Position numbers and translations under genes: made by a program. DNA of 64,000 nucleotides from Propioniferax innocua. GTDB taxonomy: Bacteria; Actinomycetota; Actinomycetes; Propionibacteriales; Propionibacteriaceae. The notes under the pieces were generated by a model, which saw nothing but the letters and a program-made list of their open reading frames with translations, did not search any database and was not told where the DNA came from. This document shows positions 58,799-64,000 of the stretch, one piece after another (the first letter of the stretch is position 1; each line of letters starts with the position of its first letter). The stretch is from contig NZ_VFOR01000002.1 in the NCBI RefSeq assembly GCF_006716235.1, forward strand, positions 1-64,000, given 5' to 3'.

Positions 58799-60439
58799 TC
58801 AGCCCCGCTTCTGCTTGACGATCTTCTCCTGAGCCAGACCGTCGGCGTCCATGGCCTCCACGTCTTCCTCCTGCGCGGCGAGGTGCTGGCCCTCGCTGAG
58901 CTGGAAGGTCGGCTTGAAGTCCGCCACGGCGGCGCGGATGGCCTCAGCGGTGTCGTCGTCCCACTTGCCGGTCTCGGCGATGTTCTGCAGCACCGAGCCG
59001 TTGTGGCGCAGGTACTCCAGGAACTCGGTCTCGAAGCGGAGGACGTCCTTCACCGGGACGTCGTCGAGCTGTCCATCGGAACCGATGAACACGCTGACGG
59101 TCTGCTCCTCGACGGCCATCGGGCTGTACTGGCCCTGACGCAGCAGCTCGGTGAGACGCGCGCCACGCTCGAGCTGACGACGCGAAGTCGCGTCCAGGTC
59201 GGAGGCGAACATGGCGAAGGCCTGCATGTCGCGGTACTGGGCCAGCGAGATCTTGAGCGTGCCGGAGACCTTCTTCATGGCCTTCACCTGAGCGGCACCA
59301 CCCACACGGGACACCGAGATGCCCACGTCGATGGCCGGACGCTGGTTGGCGTTGAAGAGGTCCGACTGCAGGAAGATCTGGCCGTCGGTGATGGAGATGA
59401 CGTTGGTCGGGATGAACGCCGAGACGTCGTTGGCCTTGGTCTCGATGATCGGCAGGCCGGTCATCGAGCCGCCACCCATCTCGTCGGAGAGCTTGGCGCA
59501 GCGCTCCAGCAGACGCGAGTGGAGGTAGAACACGTCGCCGGGGTAGGCCTCACGGCCCGGCGGGCGACGCAGCAGCAGCGACATGGCGCGGTAGGCCTCG
59601 GCCTGCTTGGTGAGGTCATCGAACACGATGAGAACGTGCTTGCCCTCGTACATCCAGTGCTGACCGATGGCCGATCCGGCGTACGGGGCGATGTACTTGA
59701 AGCCGGCGGGGTCGGATGCCGGGGAGTGAACGATGGTGGTGTACTCCAACGCACCGGCACGCTCCAGGGCACCGCGCACCTCGGCGATCGTCGAGCCCTT
59801 CTGGCCGACGGCGACGTAGATGCAGCGCACCTGCTTCTTGGGGTCGCCCGACTCCCAGTTGGCCTTCTGGTTGATGATCGTGTCGATCGCAATGGCGGTC
59901 TTGCCGGTCTTGCGGTCGCCGATGATGAGCTGACGCTGGCCGCGACCGATCGGGATCATGGCGTCGATGGCCTTGATACCGGTCTGCATGGGCTCGCGGA
60001 CCTCCTGGCGGTCCATCACGCCGGCGGCCTGGATCTCCAGTGCACGGCGACCGGCCAGATCGGTGATCTCGCCAAGGCCGTCGATCGGGTTACCCATCGC
60101 GTCGACGACGCGACCGAGGTAGCCGTCGCCGACGGGCACCGAGAGCACCTCGCCGGTGGCGCGCACCTTGCTGCCCTCTTCGATGCCGTCGGAGCTGCCG
60201 AGGACGACGACGCCGATCTCACGGACGTCGAGGTTCTGGGCGATGCCCAGGGTGCCGTTCTCGAACTCGACCAGCTCATTGGCCATGACCGAGGGGAGAC
60301 CCTCAACGCGGGCGATGCCGTCGCCGGAGCTGAATACGGTGCCCACCTCTTCGCGGGTAGAGGTCTCCGGGGTGTAGTTCTGGACGAAGTCGTCCAGTGC
60401 GTTCCGGATCTCCTCCGGACGAATCGTGAGTTCCGCCAT
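58799..60439 (-). CDS. atpA: ATP synthase alpha subunit
   Basis: 546 aa. Regulatory nucleotide-binding F1 subunit with P-loop GDRKTGKT and [13 protein letters not shown]; the family signature near [13 protein letters not shown] is intact. The C-terminus extends about 35 residues beyond the E. coli protein, as in mycobacteria, where the extension limits ATP hydrolysis; that role here is inference. Confidence 0.97.
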   Translation of the reverse strand: MAELTIRPEEIRNALDDFVQNYTPETSTREEVGTVFSSGDGIARVEGLPSVMANELVEFENGTLGIAQNLDVREIGVVVLGSSDGIEEGSKVRATGEVLSVPVGDGYLGRVVDAMGNPIDGLGEITDLAGRRALEIQAAGVMDRQEVREPMQTGIKAIDAMIPIGRGQRQLIIGDRKTGKTAIAIDTIINQKANWESGDPKKQVRCIYVAVGQKGSTIAEVRGALERAGALEYTTIVHSPASDPAGFKYIAPYAGSAIGQHWMYEGKHVLIVFDDLTKQAEAYRAMSLLLRRPPGREAYPGDVFYLHSRLLERCAKLSDEMGGGSMTGLPIIETKANDVSAFIPTNVISITDGQIFLQSDLFNANQRPAIDVGISVSRVGGAAQVKAMKKVSGTLKISLAQYRDMQAFAMFASDLDATSRRQLERGARLTELLRQGQYSPMAVEEQTVSVFIGSDGQLDDVPVKDVLRFETEFLEYLRHNGSVLQNIAETGKWDDDTAEAIRAAVADFKPTFQLSEGQHLAAQEEDVEAMDADGLAQEKIVKQKRG

Positions 60440-60514
60440 CGTTGCGTCCCTGCTTCCTTGTTCGGGCTTCGGTTACGGAGTTGTCTGTGTTGCGTTACGT
60501 CAGGCGATCGGGTG

Positions 60515-61318
60515 TCAGGCGATCCGGCGCTCGGCCTGCTGGAGACGTCCAGCGACCGTGCCCTCGATCACTTCATCACCGATCTCGACGCGGACCCCTC
60601 CGAGGAGGTCCGGTTCGACCACGACGCGAAGATCGACCTGATGGCCGACCTGACGGCCCAGCGCCACACGCAGGCGCTCGACCTGATCAGCGGGAAGGGG
60701 ACGTGCCACACGCACGGTCGCGACGACCCGATCACGGAGTTGCGCGGCCAGCGAGAGGTACCCCTCTGCGGTGTCATGGAAGGTTCGCGTGCGTGCCTTC
60801 ACAGCACGGCGCGCCAACCCCACGGTGATGGGATCGGCCCGACCGTCCAGCAGTTTCGACACCAGAGCCTGACGGCCCTCGAGATCGGAGTACTGCTGCG
60901 CCAACGCGTCACGCAATTCGCCATTGGCGGCGACCAGCCGCACGAAGCGGAAGAGCTCGTCCTCGACCTGATCGAGGGCCCCCTTCTCGTTGGCTGCCAA
61001 GAGCTCGGCGCGAACGGCCTGACGCTCGAGTGCGGCCACGAAGGTGTTGGGACCACTCCATCGTTGACGAGCTCCGGCCTCGACCACAGCGAGCGCTGCT
61101 GGCGAGACCTTGCCGGTGAGCACGGTACGAGCCAGAGCCGCGCGGCGCTCCCCCTCCTGCGAGGGATCGGTGAGGGCCCGACGCAGGGTCACTTCCCCGT
61201 CCAGCAGGTCGGTGACGGAGAACAGCTCGCTGCCGAGCTCAGCGCCGTGCGGCTGCTGGTCCAGCACACGGTCCAGGCTCGAAAGCCGTTCGGTCTCGGC
61301 CGCGCGTGTCTGGCTCAT
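60515..61318 (-). CDS. atpH: ATP synthase delta subunit
   Basis: 267 aa, longer than the 180 aa of E. coli but normal for actinobacteria. The N-terminal part binds alpha; the C-terminal conserved block VVEPDLLGGVRVEIGDEVIEGTVAGRL is clear. ATG 61318 overlaps the atpF stop as ATGA. In mycobacteria the equivalent gene is fused to a b subunit; here atpF is separate. Confidence 0.95.
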   Translation of the reverse strand: MSQTRAAETERLSSLDRVLDQQPHGAELGSELFSVTDLLDGEVTLRRALTDPSQEGERRAALARTVLTGKVSPAALAVVEAGARQRWSGPNTFVAALERQAVRAELLAANEKGALDQVEDELFRFVRLVAANGELRDALAQQYSDLEGRQALVSKLLDGRADPITVGLARRAVKARTRTFHDTAEGYLSLAAQLRDRVVATVRVARPLPADQVERLRVALGRQVGHQVDLRVVVEPDLLGGVRVEIGDEVIEGTVAGRLQQAERRIA

Positions 61319-61866
61319 ACCTGCTGCCCCACATTCTGGGCCGACTGCCCGTCATTTTCGAGGTCGGCGAGGAAACGGTCGACGGTGCGTCGTGCCCGCT
61401 CGTCGTCATCGAGGGACTCGCCCACGATGCGACCCGCCAGGGTGGTGGCCAGGCCACCGACCTCGGCACGAAGCTGGCTGACGACCTGTGCTCGCTCGGC
61501 CTCCATCTGGATGCGCGCCGATTCGACGATGCGCTCCTTCTCGGCCTCGGCCTCGGCACGCATCTCCGCCTTGATACGAGCCCCGTCGTTCTTGGCGTCC
61601 TCGCGGATGCGAGCCGCCTCCTGACGGGCCTCGTTGAGCTGCTGTTGATGCTCCTGCAGCGCGGCCGCGGCCTCGGCCTGAGCACGCTCTGCCTTCTCGA
61701 TGCCGCCCTGGATCTGCTCGGTGCGCTCCTCGTACATCCGCTCGAAGGCGGGCACGACGACCTTGCCGATGAAGATGGCGATCACCACGAGCAGCGCGAA
61801 GCCCATGACGACTTCGATGAAGTGGTGCGGCAGCAGCGGCCCGAGGTCAATTTCCATCGGAACCAT
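61315..61866 (-). CDS. atpF: ATP synthase b subunit
   Basis: 183 aa. One N-terminal transmembrane helix (about residues 16-40) and a long charged helical stalk (EKAERAQAEAAAALQEHQQQ onward) that links Fo to F1 as peripheral stalk. Confidence 0.96.
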   Translation of the reverse strand: MVPMEIDLGPLLPHHFIEVVMGFALLVVIAIFIGKVVVPAFERMYEERTEQIQGGIEKAERAQAEAAAALQEHQQQLNEARQEAARIREDAKNDGARIKAEMRAEAEAEKERIVESARIQMEAERAQVVSQLRAEVGGLATTLAGRIVGESLDDDERARRTVDRFLADLENDGQSAQNVGQQV

Positions 61867-61890
61867 GGTGGTTGCTCCCTAGAGGATCGG

Positions 61891-62100
61891 TCAGAGTGCG
61901 AAGGCGAGGGCAATGGCGATAATGGCCAGAGCCTCGGTCACGGCGAAGCCGATGTAGACGGCGCTCATCATCGCGCCACGGGCCTCGGGCTGACGGGCGA
62001 TACCGGTGATGGCCGAGGAGAAGATCCAAGCGATGCCGAGCGCGGGGCCGACGGTCGCGAGGGCGTAGCCGATCATGTTGATGCTGCCGGTGATTTCCAT
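61891..62100 (-). CDS. atpE: ATP synthase c subunit
   Basis: 69 aa rotor-ring proteolipid. Two helices joined by the polar loop ARQPEA; the ion-binding carboxylate is Glu56 in FAVTEALAI. The polar partners expected for sodium are not evident, so a proton-driven ring is likely. Confidence 0.97.
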   Translation of the reverse strand: MEITGSINMIGYALATVGPALGIAWIFSSAITGIARQPEARGAMMSAVYIGFAVTEALAIIAIALAFAL

Positions 62101-62172
62101 GGTGGGTCCTTTCAGATGTCTTCTTGTGAAGGGATCTTGGGTGGTTCAGATTGTTGGTCGGAGGCTTTGTGG

Positions 62173-62973
62173 TCAGTGGGCTTCGGAGATCGACGACTCG
62201 ATGTACTGAGCCGCGAGCACGGTGAAGATGTAGGCCTGCAGGGCTCCAATGAAGAGTTCCAGGCCGAACACCGCGAAGCTGAAGATCAGGGAGACGCCAC
62301 CACCGATGTTGTTGATGAGGCCATCGGCCTGGGTCACCAGGAATCCGCCGCCCACCACGAACACCATGATCACCAGGTGTCCGGCGAACATGTTGGCGAA
62401 CAGACGCAACGCCAGGGTGATGGGGCGGGTGATGAAGTTGGAGAGGACCTCCAGCGGGATGATCATCAGGTACAGGAACCACGGGACGCCCTCGGGCATC
62501 GTCTGCAACTTCAGATATTTGAGCAGACCGTGCTTACGAATGCCGGCGGTGATGTAGATGATCCACACCAGCAACGCCGATCCGTAGGCATATCCCACCA
62601 AGGAGTAGGTGGGGAGCATCACGAAGAACACCTGTCCGAACCAGTTGTTCACGAGGATGAAGGTGAAGAACGCGAGCAGCCAGGGAAGGTAGCGGCGGAA
62701 GTCATGGCCGATCATGTCGCGGCCCACACCGTTGCGGATGAAGTCGTAGAGCATCTCGCCGAAGAACTGACGCTTGCCGGGCACGACCTTCAGGTTCCGG
62801 CTGAGCACGAACCACAGCACCATCACGATGATGAGCGCCAGGATCGACTGCAGGAACACCTTGTTCAGCCACGTGGTACCCAAGATCGGGTCATAGATGA
62901 AGTCATCCGCACTGGGCGGCGTGTAGCCACCTCCCCCAGCCATGGGGATAAGGGGCAGGGTCAACGATCCCAC
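62173..62973 (-). CDS. atpB: ATP synthase a subunit
   Basis: 266 aa from GTG 62973 behind AAGGAG, overlapping the upstream gene by 13 bases; ATG 62943 is possible. The essential Arg is Arg190 in ALRLFANMFAGH. Five or six transmembrane helices form the proton half-channels. Confidence 0.96.
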   Translation of the reverse strand: MGSLTLPLIPMAGGGGYTPPSADDFIYDPILGTTWLNKVFLQSILALIIVMVLWFVLSRNLKVVPGKRQFFGEMLYDFIRNGVGRDMIGHDFRRYLPWLLAFFTFILVNNWFGQVFFVMLPTYSLVGYAYGSALLVWIIYITAGIRKHGLLKYLKLQTMPEGVPWFLYLMIIPLEVLSNFITRPITLALRLFANMFAGHLVIMVFVVGGGFLVTQADGLINNIGGGVSLIFSFAVFGLELFIGALQAYIFTVLAAQYIESSISEAH

Positions 62974-63302
62974 CGGTCACTCCTTCCGAGCGTCACCTTC
63001 TGAGCGTCCTTGGACTGCCCAAAGCGTTTGATGATCATGTAGGCGGCCAGTCCGACACCGAGCACCAGACCGACCGGGAAGAGAAAAGAGGTGTCGAGCA
63101 GCCAGTCACCGAGCCAGCCCAGTCCGCCGTACAGCAGCAGGCCGGAGAGGATGTAGGAGATGACCTGGAGACCGTCATTGGTTCCACCCGTGTCATCAGA
63201 AACCTTGCGTGGGGCACGAGGAACGCCTGTGCCCTCGGCGGGGACCCGGCGCTCCGTCGAGCGGCCGCCCTTGACGGTCGAGGTCTGATCCTCACGGCTC
63301 AT
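62961..63302 (-). CDS. AtpZ/AtpI-like membrane protein
   Basis: 113 aa from ATG 63302, overlapping the upstream gene as ATGA. A polar N-terminus of 42 residues is followed by two helices (SYILSGLLLYGGLGWLGDWL and FPVGLVLGVGLAAYMIIKRFG), the pattern of ATPase gene 1 (AtpZ) proteins that help assemble Fo or handle Mg/Ca. Confidence 0.85.
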   Translation of the reverse strand: MSREDQTSTVKGGRSTERRVPAEGTGVPRAPRKVSDDTGGTNDGLQVISYILSGLLLYGGLGWLGDWLLDTSFLFPVGLVLGVGLAAYMIIKRFGQSKDAQKVTLGRSDRWDR

Positions 63303-63796
63303 CGGGGCACCTCCTCGTTCGGATCCGGATCGTCGAAACACAGGATGCGCAGTCGGCTGGACGCCATGACCTCGGCGATCAACCACACCACGACCACCGT
63401 GACGCATCCCGTGACAAGAGCTACCGAATGCAGCCCGGTGGAGTTTCCGAGGGAAAGGTACAGTGCCAGCCCCATCCCGAACAAACCGACGCGGGTCCCG
63501 TAGGAGGAAAGCGCAGCCACAAGTTGCGCCGGAACCGAGGCATTCGCCCACAGCCACTGGACCATATGCCCCAGACCGGAGAACACGATCGCTCCCGCTG
63601 CGCCGATGGCCGCCGAGAGGCACGCCTGCACGGAGTCCAACATCCAGATCAGGGAGACGATGAGACCCGCAGGAAACGAAGCGGACAGGCCGGCGATCCC
63701 CATGGTGCGCACCATGTCCCGAGGGGTGGCACCCATACGCGACGAACGGTCGCGTCGCATGCCGAAGGCACGCGGCAAGGAGGGTGTCAAGGTCAT
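63299..63796 (-). CDS. Membrane protein at the head of the atp operon, AtpI-like position
   Basis: 165 aa with four predicted helices (about residues 35-53, 58-82, 100-117 and 124-145) and an acidic C-terminus. First gene of the atp operon, where AtpI is expected; similarity to AtpI is by position and topology, not by a clear motif. Confidence 0.75.
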   Translation of the reverse strand: MTLTPSLPRAFGMRRDRSSRMGATPRDMVRTMGIAGLSASFPAGLIVSLIWMLDSVQACLSAAIGAAGAIVFSGLGHMVQWLWANASVPAQLVAALSSYGTRVGLFGMGLALYLSLGNSTGLHSVALVTGCVTVVVVWLIAEVMASSRLRILCFDDPDPNEEVPR

Positions 63797-63841
63797 GGGC
63801 TCACTTCATCTGCAGAAAAGCAGGATCTTGGGACTTTGTGA

Positions 63842-63850
63842 AAGGTAGCA
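63842..63850 (-). promoter_or_regulatory. Candidate atp operon promoter
   Basis: Extended -10 TGC-TACCTT (63842-63850) about 45 bases upstream of the first atp gene. No good -35 is seen. Confidence 0.4.
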
Positions 63851-63888
63851 CAATCTCACCGTGGTGGGCATCTCGAGTCGGGACCGAC

Positions 63889-64000
63889 TCAGCCTCGGGG
63901 CTCGGTGCGCTGCGGTGTCTTCCCCGCCAGTTCCCGGGGGGAGGGCTTCATCTGACGGTTTCCTCGGACGGTCAGTACCGTCACGACCCCGGCCGCGATG
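63889..64000 (-). CDS. C-terminal tail of a membrane protein, probably MraY/WecA-family transferase
   Basis: Only the last 36 residues are in the window: the end of a hydrophobic helix (IAAGVVTVLTV) and a basic, Pro-rich cytoplasmic tail ending in TEPRG. The identification rests on the common actinobacterial order with an undecaprenyl-phosphate N-acetylglucosaminyl transferase gene just before atpI, so it is an inference. Confidence 0.45.
   Translation of the reverse strand, partial: IAAGVVTVLTVRGNRQMKPSPRELAGKTPQRTEPRG

Noticed and set aside
61891-62100. Sodium-driven ATP synthase
   Set aside because: The c subunit has Glu56 but lacks the surrounding polar residues expected for Na+ binding.

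Overview
The window is chromosomal DNA of a high-GC actinobacterium. The evidence is a mycothiol ligase (MshC), a Pup ligase (PafA), ArgJ-type arginine synthesis, many GTG starts, and a 23S rRNA of about 3.05 kb, the length expected with the actinobacterial insertion. The 16S rRNA reads like family Propionibacteriaceae; I do not assign a genus. Nearly every gene is housekeeping, and I see no phage, insertion sequence or CRISPR array.

Left part (1-16.6 kb, all minus strand): a tightly coupled run TPR protein - HAD phosphatase - 54-aa protein - tlyA - nadK - recN - pyrG - NUDIX - xerD - parA-like - RHH-like protein - scpA - scpB - rluB - pafA, then an FKBP lipoprotein and a truncated GltD-like flavoprotein. 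Most junctions are 4-base ATGA or GTGA overlaps.

16.76-22.54 kb: one complete rRNA operon (minus strand; 16S, tRNA-free spacer, 23S, 5S) with four tandem promoters, RNase III-type processing stems and a strong terminator.

22.56-38.4 kb (mostly minus): pheS-pheT, then argC-J-B-D-F-R-H and tyrS. On the other side of a small plus-strand arsC-like gene lies infC-rpmI-rplT-trmH. The infC leader carries a likely transcription attenuator, infC starts at ATC, and trmH appears to start at ATT.

38.45-44.3 kb: small membrane proteins and the mshC - AI-2E exporter-like - pnuC-like - hisE - hisG - PH-domain run.

44.35-48.7 kb (plus): a three-gene biotin operon, bioA - bioF::P450 - bioD, behind a BioQ-like operator and a probably leaderless promoter. 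The middle gene is the highlight: one 764-aa reading frame joins 8-amino-7-oxononanoate synthase to a BioI-like cytochrome P450. The enzyme predicted to release the pimeloyl unit is therefore attached to the enzyme that uses it. The P450 half lacks the usual ExxR arginine and has a shortened segment before the haem loop.

48.7-55.9 kb: a conserved actinobacterial set (SCO1664-type kinase-like protein, DUF3090, histidine phosphatase, flavin reductase-like protein), then uppP, a cyclophilin lipoprotein, a cobalamin adenosyltransferase, DUF2550 and three membrane proteins of unknown function. 55.97-63.8 kb: the complete F1Fo ATP synthase operon (minus) with two small membrane genes in front of atpB, ending at the tail of a probable MraY/WecA-family transferase.
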